A stretch of 64,000 bases of DNA from Fen-1254 sp963769605 (GTDB lineage Bacteria; Bacteroidota; Ignavibacteria; UBA10030). This document shows, piece by piece, positions 42,281 to 50,475 of the stretch. The position numbers were made by a program, and so were the translations under genes. The notes under the pieces were generated by a model, which searched no databases, was not told where the DNA came from, and worked only from the letters and a program-made list of their open reading frames with translations. The stretch spans positions 310,001-374,000 of the forward strand of contig CAVYML010000001.1 of NCBI GenBank assembly GCA_963769605.1, in the 5' to 3' direction. Every line of letters begins with the position of its first letter. The first letter of the stretch is position 1.

Positions 42281-45200
42281 ATGGTCACACAAAGAATAAA
42301 ATATCGGCGTACGATGGGAAGATGGAAAATTCCTCCCATACGCAATTGGATGCTGGCTGGTATGCTTATGCTGACAATTGCCGCTTCATTGCGTGCAGGC
42401 GATTTTATCAATTCTGGTGCGATAAATAACACCGGTAAAATTCGCGTGAAAAATGGAGTCTCGGGATTGCCTGATTCTTTAGGGGGTGTCTTCGAGTACT
42501 TCGGACATACGCAGTTAGTTCAGTCCATTACGTATGATTCTTTGGCGTTGACCGGTGATAGTATAAAAACAGCTACAACTACAGGATCTCTCGCAATTTT
42601 CAACAACGTAGCGGTTGCTTCTGCCGTTACATTGAGTATTCCAAGCGGCCAGACTATGCGTTTGGATCAAAATAGCGGCCGCTTAACTGAAAACGGTATT
42701 GTTCATGGAAAGGTGACAAATGTAGTCAATTTCACAAATTCGGCCGATTCTTCCGACTTCGGAGGGATAGGTATGTCCATTCGTTTCAGCGGTACTACGC
42801 CGCCGGGAACGACGCAAATCTTACGCTATTCAGGGTCGGCACCGGCGGGAGCTCCCGGCGCATTGACGCGTTCTTATACTGTTACACCGTCTGATTCTTC
42901 AAACCGGACCAGCACTGTTGTCTTTAACTATAATCCAACCGACGATGTTCCATCCGGACAATCTAAGACTGCACTTGAACTTTGGCGGTCGCTCAATAAT
43001 GGTACAACATGGCGGAGAGAACATACGACAAGATTAACCAATCAATTGCAGAAATCGGGAAATTATATGGCAGGTATCTGGACCGCTTCCGATACGCTGC
43101 ATCTCCTCGGCAGAAAGAATTATGAAGGCGATCCTGATTCTATGTCCACAGTCGGACCCGATTCGTTGCGCAGTAAAGCAAAGACGCTCTTAAGCCCGTT
43201 CATTGCAAGAGTTACCGATGTATACGGGAATACGATTTCCAATGCAAAAGTTCAATTGTCGTTCAGCTCCGTTCCTTCGGGTGCAACCGGCTATGCAATC
43301 ACAGATTCGCTGGGGAATAATCTCTCTACGCCGGTGCTCTATGCAAATGCAAATGGTTACATTAAGGTCGGTTTGAGGCTCGGGAATACGAAAGGATCAT
43401 ATAAACTTCTGGCTCAAGTAGATTCAATCTCCAGCCCTCAACATATTTTTACAGGATTTGCAGATGCTTCGATTTCTATTTTAGCGACGGTCAGTTCGCC
43501 TTCATCGGATTCTGTGAAAGCTACTCTTCTGCCGATCGTTGTCAAAGCGCTAGATTCGAACGACTCAACGGTTTCGAATGTTAATGTAAAATTCCAGATC
43601 ATTTCCGCGCCCGCCGGCGCTACAGCACAGGCTCTGGTAAGCGCCGATACGGCAACCGGTTCTACGGGTCAGGCACAAGCCGTGCTCCGCCTCGGTCAAA
43701 AGTCCGGATTGTATACGGTTAAAGTTTCGTCGACGGATATTGATTCCATAAAATACTACAACATAACGGCGATACACGGTAAGCCTACGCTTGTCTGGCA
43801 GAGAAGTGCAACAGCGCTGACCGATACGATCGGTAGTACGCTTGCAAACTTCGTCTATGCCGTTACAGACATAGATACGAATGCGGTGAGCGGTGTTAAT
43901 GTAAAATTTAACTATGCATCGAAGCCTGCCGGCTCGAATGGTGATTCTTTGATTGTGGTTGCTGCAACGACCGATACAAACGGTGCAGCGAGCGCAAAAC
44001 TGCGGTTAGGAACAGCGGTCGGAACTTATGTGGTCAATGTTGCAGACACAAGCCTTTCTGGTTCGGCGCGAACATTTACAGCGATTGCCATGCACGGCAA
44101 ACCGGTTAAAATGAATTCCTATGCAAGTGCATTGACCGATACTATCGGTACTAAACTGAACCCCTTCGGCATTAGGATTGCCGATAGAGCAAGTAACGTT
44201 ATTTCCGGCCTGCCGGTTCAATTTAGAGCTGCTGCAATGCCGGTCGGTATAAGATCGATATCTTTGTCCGTGATTAATGCTAATACCGATTCTACGGGCA
44301 GCGCCTCTACTCAATTAACCCTCGGATCAAAAACGGGTATGTATAGTATTAAAGTAACTTCCGATTCGATGGCAGGAGCTTCTCAGTACATCACAGCCAT
44401 TGCGACTCATGGCGTGCCGATGAATCTTGCTGTCACTCAGGGATCGAATCAGTCGAATGCGATATTGCAGCCGCTCGATACGCTCTTTATGGTCTCTGTA
44501 ATCGACAGAGCATCGAATGCTATTGCAGGAGATACGGCGTTCTTCAGACTAACATCTATTCCGGACAGCGCCTCCGGGCAATCGCTCAGTGTAGCTGCAG
44601 TGGTCACGGATTCTTTGGGACATGCGTCCACCCGGCTGACATTGGGCAGCAAAGTAGGATCGTATGTTGTGTCCGTTACAGCATCGAATCTGAACGGCAT
44701 TGTCCGGCAATTTACAGCCAATGCACTGCACGGTGCTGCGCAAAATTTTGTATACAAGATGGGAACAGGGCAGAGTAAAACTATTCTGAGTCTTGTCGAT
44801 ACGGCGCTAACTGTGAAGGTTACGGACATTGCCGGAAATGCAATACAAAATTACGGCGTGCATTATTTGATCAATTCTATGCCCGCCGGAGCATACGGAA
44901 TTTCGTTCAGCGCTTCCCGGATCGTAACCGACACGACGATCTTATCGGATGTAAGCGGATCCGCTTCGGCGTGGCTTAAACTTGGTTCGAAAGTGGGCAG
45001 CTACGACGTTGTGGCGATAGGATTAGCAACGGATACGATTCACTTTAGATTGATAGGTAAAGCTGGTCCGGCATTTGCTATGGATAGTATTGCCGGAACG
45101 TCGCAGTTGGGCCAGATCGGCGATCAACTCGGTAACTTCTCTATACATATTTCAGATATCGGCGGAAACTCAATTTCCGGAGACACGATAAAGTTCAAGA

Positions 45201-46348
45201 TATCGAATGTGCCGAGTCATGCAACTGGAGACACGTTAAGCACATATGCTTCGGTGACCGATGCAAACGGATTTGCAACAACACAATTGACACTCGGAAG
45301 CCGGCAGGGGATATACACCGTTACCGCATCAGCAGTGGGAGTGCGCGATACTTCATTTAGCATCCAGGCAATTATGATTATGGCAGATGCAAACGGTGAT
45401 AACCGTCAAAATATCGGAGACCTGACCGCTGTCGTGGATCATATCATAGGAAAACGGCTGTTGACCGGATACGATTTCCTGAGGGCGGATATTTGGCCGA
45501 CAAATCCGGATGGAACAGTGGGCGATGGTGTTGTCGATTACAGAGACCTTGATGCCCTGCGTGACAGTTTGCTCGTTGGAGCATGGGACCCGGCAGCGGA
45601 TTGGATAACGATTGCGCAGTCGAATTATAGGATGCCAGTTCAGAAGACAAGTAAACCGATGGCATACGACGACATCGCAACAACGAATCAGGTTGAGGCT
45701 TCATTAGACCTTACGTATGTAGGTGTTCGCTTTGGATTAACGAATATGGTGCCTGTCAAGGGCATTCAGTCCATTATCTATCTCAAACAACCGGCGACCA
45801 TCGATACATTCGATGTCATTTTTACCAGATCGAATATGATGACGGTCAATGTTAAGAGTATAGGAAACGAAATTCATATTGTGGCATTTAATTTAACCAA
45901 CACTCCGATTCTGCCGGACACCGGAGCGCTGTTCCGTCTGCCGTTGAAATTGAATTCGGTCAGCGCTATCGATTCAATCCGCGTGTTTGTAAGCACAGAT
46001 ACGAATACGGCGACGATGACAACAGCGCTGATCCAAAATATTAAATCGGCGATTCCTCAAACATGGCAATTGTATCAGAATTACCCGAACCCGTTCAACC
46101 CGTCTACGACGATCCAATTCGATGTGCCGGAAGAAGCAGGCAGAGTTCCGAGAATTGCGGTCCAGATATTCAATATACTCGGTCAGAAAGTTAAGACGAT
46201 CGAGCGCGGAAATTTAGATGCAGGCCGTTATACGGTCGTTTGGAACGGAACAAATGAAGGCGGCAGCCGTGTGGCGTCGGGTGTGTACTTCTATCGTATA
46301 CTTGCAGGTGATTACGTCCATACGATGAAGATGGTTTTGATAAAATAA
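42281..46348 (+). CDS. Secreted Big-repeat, dockerin-like and T9SS type A sorting-domain protein (1355 residues)
   Basis: A 1355-residue protein exported by the type IX system. A signal peptide (about residues 22-39, ending SLRAG) is followed by a segment with strand words like those of the beta-solenoid genes (FINSGAINNTGKIRVKNG). From about 285 to 1030 there are seven invasin-like (Big) immunoglobulin repeats of about 105 residues, each with VTDxxGNxISG and a LGSKxGxYxV ending. Residues 1034-1105 look like a dockerin with the calcium motif ADANGDNRQNIGDL and a second NPDGTVGDGVVDYRDLDAL. The end (about 1257-1355) is a T9SS type A domain: YQNYPNPFNPSTTIQF, NILGQKVKTI, SGVYFYRILAG. Its start codon lies in the loop of a GTGAC/GTCAC hairpin with GGTGA as possible ribosome binding site. 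Probably a surface-anchored linker of the fibre locus. Confidence 0.93.
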   Translation: MVTQRIKYRRTMGRWKIPPIRNWMLAGMLMLTIAASLRAGDFINSGAINNTGKIRVKNGVSGLPDSLGGVFEYFGHTQLVQSITYDSLALTGDSIKTATTTGSLAIFNNVAVASAVTLSIPSGQTMRLDQNSGRLTENGIVHGKVTNVVNFTNSADSSDFGGIGMSIRFSGTTPPGTTQILRYSGSAPAGAPGALTRSYTVTPSDSSNRTSTVVFNYNPTDDVPSGQSKTALELWRSLNNGTTWRREHTTRLTNQLQKSGNYMAGIWTASDTLHLLGRKNYEGDPDSMSTVGPDSLRSKAKTLLSPFIARVTDVYGNTISNAKVQLSFSSVPSGATGYAITDSLGNNLSTPVLYANANGYIKVGLRLGNTKGSYKLLAQVDSISSPQHIFTGFADASISILATVSSPSSDSVKATLLPIVVKALDSNDSTVSNVNVKFQIISAPAGATAQALVSADTATGSTGQAQAVLRLGQKSGLYTVKVSSTDIDSIKYYNITAIHGKPTLVWQRSATALTDTIGSTLANFVYAVTDIDTNAVSGVNVKFNYASKPAGSNGDSLIVVAATTDTNGAASAKLRLGTAVGTYVVNVADTSLSGSARTFTAIAMHGKPVKMNSYASALTDTIGTKLNPFGIRIADRASNVISGLPVQFRAAAMPVGIRSISLSVINANTDSTGSASTQLTLGSKTGMYSIKVTSDSMAGASQYITAIATHGVPMNLAVTQGSNQSNAILQPLDTLFMVSVIDRASNAIAGDTAFFRLTSIPDSASGQSLSVAAVVTDSLGHASTRLTLGSKVGSYVVSVTASNLNGIVRQFTANALHGAAQNFVYKMGTGQSKTILSLVDTALTVKVTDIAGNAIQNYGVHYLINSMPAGAYGISFSASRIVTDTTILSDVSGSASAWLKLGSKVGSYDVVAIGLATDTIHFRLIGKAGPAFAMDSIAGTSQLGQIGDQLGNFSIHISDIGGNSISGDTIKFKISNVPSHATGDTLSTYASVTDANGFATTQLTLGSRQGIYTVTASAVGVRDTSFSIQAIMIMADANGDNRQNIGDLTAVVDHIIGKRLLTGYDFLRADIWPTNPDGTVGDGVVDYRDLDALRDSLLVGAWDPAADWITIAQSNYRMPVQKTSKPMAYDDIATTNQVEASLDLTYVGVRFGLTNMVPVKGIQSIIYLKQPATIDTFDVIFTRSNMMTVNVKSIGNEIHIVAFNLTNTPILPDTGALFRLPLKLNSVSAIDSIRVFVSTDTNTATMTTALIQNIKSAIPQTWQLYQNYPNPFNPSTTIQFDVPEEAGRVPRIAVQIFNILGQKVKTIERGNLDAGRYTVVWNGTNEGGSRVASGVYFYRILAGDYVHTMKMVLIK

Positions 46349-46440
46349 GTTCGTAGAACTTAGTTGGCAAGTTTCTTAGTTCTTCGTGCGTGGTTCGTGG
46401 TAAAGACATAAAGACCAACTAAGCACTACGCACGACGAAC
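46349..46440 (+). repeat. Inverted pair of GTTCKTA-type heptamer tracts
   Basis: Units of the GTTCGTA family begin at the first base after the stop codon of the preceding gene; after a short spacer (around 46405-46419) the same family continues in the opposite orientation (AACTAAG, CACTACG and so on). The two arms can partly pair, so a long imperfect hairpin is possible. Confidence 0.65.
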
Positions 46441-46454
46441 AAAGGAACTTTGTG

Positions 46455-47243
46455 ATGATGTCTTTGGAAGAAAGAAAAAAAAATATGGGCAAGGAAAGAA
46501 TATTTTCGATTAAATGGCTTTGTGTGCTTGGCTCCGCTATGCTCCTTGGCGGATGCGCAGCACGCCCATCCGAATTTACTCCCGGGCTGGGGAACAAATA
46601 TGTGTATACGTATAAAATGTCGTATCCGGCAGAATCCAAAGATTTATTGTATCAGGACGACAGCCTTATCATCCAATTTAAATTCGATGAAGCGGCAATA
46701 CGCTTCCAAATGCAAAATATTTCTTATTCCGATATGCGTATCGACTGGAACAAAGTCTCCATCAGCATTAATGGCGAATATTTCGCAGTCCGGCATAAGG
46801 ACAATCTTTATTCCGATTCGATTGCTGATACATCGGTATCTGCATTGATTCCGCCGTTCGGATATGTGCGGGACATTGCATTACCGAGAAAAAATATCGG
46901 TTTTAACGGTGAGAAGTGGACGGAAAAGGATTTGCTGCCTACGACTGACGGACGTTCTCCCGTGATGCAAAATAAAATTCTTAAAAGCGTCGGTAAGTCG
47001 GTCACTCTTCTCCTGCCGATGCAGATCGGAAAGGTTCAGAAAAATTATGAATTTGAATTTCAGGTCGCGTCGGTGTCGAAAATCTCGTGGCAGGATTATA
47101 CTGCGATCAAGAGAGTGCCGCAGCCGCCCGATCCGCCGAAACGCCATACATTCGAAAATGTAACGGCTGCAGTAATCGTTGTCGGCGTTCTTGGCTTTTC
47201 AGCATATATGCTGACTGTGAAAAAGAATCCTGCAGCGGAATGA
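46455..47243 (+). CDS. Lipoprotein with C-terminal membrane segment
   Basis: About 262 residues. AAGGAA lies 8 bases before the ATG at 46455 (ATG 46458, GTG 46452 and ATG 46485 are in frame too). The lipobox MLLGGC marks a lipoprotein with the acylated cysteine about 24 residues after the 46485 Met. The mature part is a beta-rich domain (FDEAAIRFQMQNISYSDMRI, WNKVSISINGEYF) resembling domains that measure an extracellular additive protein; a proline stretch (PQPPDPPKRH) precedes a C-terminal hydrophobic helix (VTAAVIVVGVLGFSAYML). A lipid anchor combined with a C-terminal membrane helix is uncommon. No family recognised. Position right after the T9SS protein suggests an envelope role in the same locus. 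Confidence 0.65.
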   Translation: MMSLEERKKNMGKERIFSIKWLCVLGSAMLLGGCAARPSEFTPGLGNKYVYTYKMSYPAESKDLLYQDDSLIIQFKFDEAAIRFQMQNISYSDMRIDWNKVSISINGEYFAVRHKDNLYSDSIADTSVSALIPPFGYVRDIALPRKNIGFNGEKWTEKDLLPTTDGRSPVMQNKILKSVGKSVTLLLPMQIGKVQKNYEFEFQVASVSKISWQDYTAIKRVPQPPDPPKRHTFENVTAAVIVVGVLGFSAYMLTVKKNPAAE

Positions 47244-47253
47244 TAGCAGCAGT

Positions 47254-47362
47254 TGTAGCCGCGACAGCTTGTCCCGAGAATATTGTAAAATATTGTCGGG
47301 AGGTCGTCGCGGATGTTTCCGAGGTCATTCTGTCCGCCGCAGGAGGGCGACATCTGCTATAG
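47254..47362 (+). repeat. TGTAGCC-type dispersed repeat, copy 2
   Basis: Starts TGTAGCCGCGAC like the element at 29509 and shares the block GCGGATG(T/C)TTCCGA.GTCAT; inside lies an inverted pair of CCCGAGAATATT-type sequence (CCCGAGAATATTGTAAA against AATATTGTCGGG). It is non-coding. Confidence 0.65.
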
Positions 47363-47446
47363 AGGCTTTGATAACCGGACAATAATTTTATATTTTTTAG
47401 TTGTGAGGCTTTTAAAAAACTTATTCACGAGTTACTCGGGAAAAAA

Positions 47447-48301
47447 ATGAAATCAGTGATACCTTATATCATACTTTGCCTTTTCATCGTTGTCGGCTGC
47501 ACACCGACGAGCATGCAATATCAAGACGATTCACAGGAATTCTTTTTCCGGCCTTTAAGCATGCGTGCGCATGCGGATTCTGTACAGAGAAGAGAACGTT
47601 TCGCTTCCGTGCAAGAGGTTCAAGCTGTTTCCGGCCGACAGAAAGCATGGCAGGACTCTGTGTCCATGCTCGTTCAATCCACAAAGGATCTGCTCCAGAG
47701 AATAGAGAAACTCGAAGAAATATATATTCAGGCGCGGACACGCGAGTTGGCTATAGAAAAGCAGCTCTCTTACGTGCAAAATGAGAATAGAATGCTAGCG
47801 CAGAAAATGTCGGAGCTTGAGCATGCACAATATGCGATTGTACCAAATGCAGATATACCGAAAATAATGACGCCTGCAGCTCAACCTCAGTCTATAGCTT
47901 CGGAGTATGGAGGAGCGTTGTCCCTTTTCTGGAGCCGGCAGTATGATGAGTCCATCGATTCCTTTAAGCGTCTCTTGAATGGAGGGATTGAGGACAACCT
48001 GTCCGATCATTGCGAGTACTGGATCGGCGAATGTCATTATGCGAAGAAGGAATTCAAAGATGCAGTAACGTCGTTCGAAAAAATAGTTATGTTAGCTGCG
48101 TCGAATAAAAAAGCAGATGCCTATATCATGCTTGGTCAATCGTACGAAAAACTCAATGAAACGGCCAAAGCACGCTGGGCATACGAGGAACTGTTGAAAA
48201 AGTATCCGGAAGATAAACATGCCGATCTGGCAAAATTCCGGCTGCGTTCGTTTCAACCCGTTAAAACTGAAAAGCAGACAGAAAAACGATCGACAACTTG
48301 A
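47447..48301 (+). CDS. CpoB/YbgF-like lipoprotein with coiled coil and TPR repeats
   Basis: A 284-residue lipoprotein: signal peptide with lipobox IVVGC (Cys18), a charged helical region (residues about 45-125, heptad pattern LVQSTKDLLQRIEKLEEIY) that should form a coiled coil, and three tetratricopeptide-like repeats in the C-terminal half (GALSLFWSRQYDESIDSFKRLL, YWIGECHYAKKEFKDAVTSF, MLGQSYEKLNETAKARWAYEELLKKYP). This is the layout of CpoB/YbgF, the periplasmic partner of the Tol-Pal system that coordinates outer-membrane constriction. No tol or pal genes are adjacent, so only the family resemblance is claimed. It follows the lipoprotein gene after a repeat-bearing gap. Confidence 0.75.
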   Translation: MKSVIPYIILCLFIVVGCTPTSMQYQDDSQEFFFRPLSMRAHADSVQRRERFASVQEVQAVSGRQKAWQDSVSMLVQSTKDLLQRIEKLEEIYIQARTRELAIEKQLSYVQNENRMLAQKMSELEHAQYAIVPNADIPKIMTPAAQPQSIASEYGGALSLFWSRQYDESIDSFKRLLNGGIEDNLSDHCEYWIGECHYAKKEFKDAVTSFEKIVMLAASNKKADAYIMLGQSYEKLNETAKARWAYEELLKKYPEDKHADLAKFRLRSFQPVKTEKQTEKRSTT

Positions 48302-48307
48302 AGGGAA

Positions 48308-48451
48308 ATTGCGAATCGCGGATTGCGGATTGCGAATTGAAAATGGGAAATAAAATATTGTTTGTGGTTCTTAGTTCGTCGTTCGTAGTTCTACCTGCTA
48401 TTATTTAGTTATTTGATTTGTAATTCACAATTCGCGATTGACAATTGACAA
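48308..48451 (+). repeat. Mosaic of four repeat families (heptamers and octamers)
   Basis: In series: six ATTGCGA/ATCGCGG units (48308-48349), three GTTCKTM units (48367-48387), TTATTTAG-type octamers (about 48400-48416), then four TTGACAA/TTCRCRA units (48424-48451), which are the reverse complement of the first family. Fills almost the whole gap between the CpoB-like and Nudix genes. Confidence 0.88.
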
Positions 48452-48461
48452 TTTAACTTTT

Positions 48462-49001
48462 ATGCTTAGACGATGGAAAAAATTGAACGAAACGACACTT
48501 TTTAAAAACAATTGGTGGCGTTATAAAAAAGATGAATTCGTGCTTCCCGACGGAGCAAAAGGGGAGTATCATTATGTCTCAACGAACGGTGCAAGCATGA
48601 TTCTCCCTGTTCGGGACAACGGCCGGATTATACTCGTCAATCAATATCGTTACTTGAATGAAAAAGAAAGTCTGGAATTTCCATGCGGAGGTGTAAAGGA
48701 CGGACAAAGCTATGAGGAAACAGCGAAACATGAGCTTGAAGAGGAGACTGGATTTACGTCGTCTACAATAGAATATGCCGGCAACTTTAACCCTTATAAC
48801 GGCGTGACAAATGAAATTTGTAGAATTTATGTTGCACATGACTTGACTCCAGTGGATGCACTGCCGGATAAGACTGAAGAATTCGAAAAATATGCCCTTT
48901 CCAGCGAGGAAATCGATGAAAAAATTTCCGCCGGAGAGATATGGGACGGTATGACAATTGCTGCATGGAGTCTATGTAAGCAAGGTCGCGATGGCCTTTA
49001 A
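48462..49001 (+). CDS. Nudix hydrolase (ADP-sugar pyrophosphatase-like)
   Basis: A 179-residue Nudix hydrolase from the ATG at 48462; a Met eight codons upstream would be encoded by the heptamer tract and is unlikely. The Nudix box reads GGVKDGQSYEETAKHELEEE followed by TGF: the catalytic glutamates of the HELEEE core are kept, while the usual first Glu is Gln and the usual Arg is His. The N-terminal part (NNWWRYKKDEFVLPDG, EYHYVSTNGASMILPV, VNQYRY) resembles ADP-ribose or ADP-sugar pyrophosphatases. It would hydrolyse a nucleoside diphosphate linked to another group, in the cytoplasm. The exact substrate is not predictable. Confidence 0.88.
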   Translation: MLRRWKKLNETTLFKNNWWRYKKDEFVLPDGAKGEYHYVSTNGASMILPVRDNGRIILVNQYRYLNEKESLEFPCGGVKDGQSYEETAKHELEEETGFTSSTIEYAGNFNPYNGVTNEICRIYVAHDLTPVDALPDKTEEFEKYALSSEEIDEKISAGEIWDGMTIAAWSLCKQGRDGL

Positions 49002-49002
49002 C

Positions 49003-49025
49003 GAACCCCTGATAGGTTCCTTTTT
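49003..49025 (+). terminator. Weak terminator after the Nudix gene
   Basis: GAACC (49003-49007) and GGTTC (49015-49019) form a 5-bp stem with a 7-base loop followed by CTTTTT. The stem is short. Confidence 0.4.
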
Positions 49026-49143
49026 AAAATTGGACGGGCATTATGGAAGGAGTTGCAGGAGCACATAAAGAGTCGTCATTATGGTTGTTTGCCGTATGAA
49101 GTTTTTACGAGATTACTTAGGTGTTGTTAGGGAACAAAAGAAC

Positions 49144-49172
49144 TTGACAATTGCTTCGTGAAAGAGTACGTT
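49144..49172 (+). promoter_or_regulatory. Possible sigma-70-type promoter of the pseudopilin-like operon
   Basis: TTGACA (49144-49149), a 17-base spacer and TACGTT (49167-49172) lie 50 bp before the first gene of the operon. This TTGACA is not in a heptamer tract, unlike others in the window. Confidence 0.4.
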
Positions 49173-49221
49173 TGTTACTGATTAAGCATTGAGATGATAA
49201 TAACAAGTATATGGTAATGAA

Positions 49222-49812
49222 ATGACCACTGGAGAAATGATACTTGCAACGGGTGCACTCGTTCTTTTGGGGACAACAGTGCTTACCGTGAATAAAAATA
49301 ATACCAATCAGGGTACAATTCTGCGGCAAACAGAAATCGGTATTTATGCCGTCTCGCTTGCAACGAGCTACGTTGAAAAAGCATCGGCATTAAATTTTGA
49401 TGAGTATACCGTAGGGAATTTTATCACGAATCACGTGACCGATTCTTTAACGGCACCTTCCAAATTAGGGCCGGATTTGACGCATACAACAGGACCTTAT
49501 GGTACTGAAAAAGCCAATGTTGACAGCACGTATGATGATTTTGATGATTATAATGGATTTAATTACGTCACTATTGTACAGGGCGCAGATGCTTTTACAA
49601 CAAACATTGCCGTCCACTATTGCGATACTGCTGGTGCTATTTATTCCAATTCAGGCACGACAAAAACATTCTATAAACGCATGGATGTACAAACGTGGGG
49701 GACGGTTACGCGCGGCTCTTTTGAAGGCATAGAATCGAATGGTACATCCACACGATCAGGAGTAGATACGATTAAATTATCCTATATCTTTAGCTATATT
49801 TATAAAATGTAA
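49222..49812 (+). CDS. Pseudopilin-like protein 1 (N-terminal membrane helix)
   Basis: A 196-residue protein with one N-terminal hydrophobic helix (MTTGEMILATGALVLLGTTVL) and a polar exported domain. A glycine directly before Glu5 recalls prepilin cleavage sites, although the usual Phe+1/Glu+5 order is not present. The helix is followed by EIGIYAVSLATSYVEKAS, like the extended helix of pilins, then a beta-rich part. It is the first of three genes with the same general build (49222, 49818, 50476), separated by 5 and 19 bp, as expected for minor pseudopilins of a type II secretion or type IV pilus system. No core pilus or secretion gene lies in the window, so the assignment is inference. Confidence 0.55.
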   Translation: MTTGEMILATGALVLLGTTVLTVNKNNTNQGTILRQTEIGIYAVSLATSYVEKASALNFDEYTVGNFITNHVTDSLTAPSKLGPDLTHTTGPYGTEKANVDSTYDDFDDYNGFNYVTIVQGADAFTTNIAVHYCDTAGAIYSNSGTTKTFYKRMDVQTWGTVTRGSFEGIESNGTSTRSGVDTIKLSYIFSYIYKM

Positions 49813-49817
49813 ATCAT

Positions 49818-50456
49818 ATGGGAACTTCATCATTACTTGATATTATCGGATCGTTCATTATCGGCGGATTAATTCTGCTGCTTACAAGAGGAATGCAGTT
49901 GGGAGCCGTGGAAAATCAATTTGTCTATAACAGCAGTGTTAACCTTCAAATTAATCTTGTGACATTGACGACGCGTATGGAAGATGATTTTAGAAAAATT
50001 GCTTATTGTCAGAATTCTGAAATATCACCGCCTTCCAATGCAGTTCTTTATGCGGATACATCACGTTTTCGCTTTGAAGGTGACTTTAATAATGACGGCA
50101 GCATCGATTCTATGGAGTATTTACTGGGTCCGCCGGATGTTAATTCTGGGAATCCGCTCATTCGTACTGTGGTACGAAATTATTGGCCAAAAGGCAGTGC
50201 ATTAATAACAGATTCCATTAGGCTGGGAGTTACACAGTTTAATTTCCAATATAAGACGCAAAATACAGACAGCACTATCTTAGCAACTCCTGTAAATCTG
50301 TCGAAATATGCGGTTGGTATGATAGAGGTTACGATAACCTTGCAGAGCAATTCCCGCATTATAGATACGGCACATTCTTTTGTCCAGGATACGGCCCTTT
50401 ACAAAGTATATTGGCGTCAATTCAGGATTGTCGGTAAGAATCTTACCTATAGATGA
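49818..50456 (+). CDS. Pseudopilin-like protein 2 with an EF-hand loop
   Basis: A 212-residue protein with an N-terminal helix (LLDIIGSFIIGGLILLLTRG) and an exported domain, PilW-like in general layout. Residues 89-100 (DFNNDGSIDSME) match a canonical 12-residue EF-hand calcium loop, with Asp1, Asn3, Asp5, Gly6, Ile8 and Glu12 in place. Calcium binding is known in several pseudopilins and in PilY1, but usually by other loops. The C-terminal part (YWRQFRIVGKNLTYR) is rich in aromatic and basic residues. It starts 5 bp after the preceding stop and is followed by the third gene after 19 bp, with AAAGGAG before it. Confidence 0.6.
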   Translation: MGTSSLLDIIGSFIIGGLILLLTRGMQLGAVENQFVYNSSVNLQINLVTLTTRMEDDFRKIAYCQNSEISPPSNAVLYADTSRFRFEGDFNNDGSIDSMEYLLGPPDVNSGNPLIRTVVRNYWPKGSALITDSIRLGVTQFNFQYKTQNTDSTILATPVNLSKYAVGMIEVTITLQSNSRIIDTAHSFVQDTALYKVYWRQFRIVGKNLTYR

Positions 50457-50475
50457 GATACAAAGGAGTTAAAAA

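Noticed and set aside
47087..47382. Overlapping frames on both strands around 47.1-47.4 kb
   Set aside because: They lie across the lipoprotein 3' end and the TGTAGCC repeat copy 2 and are open only because of GC-rich repeats.
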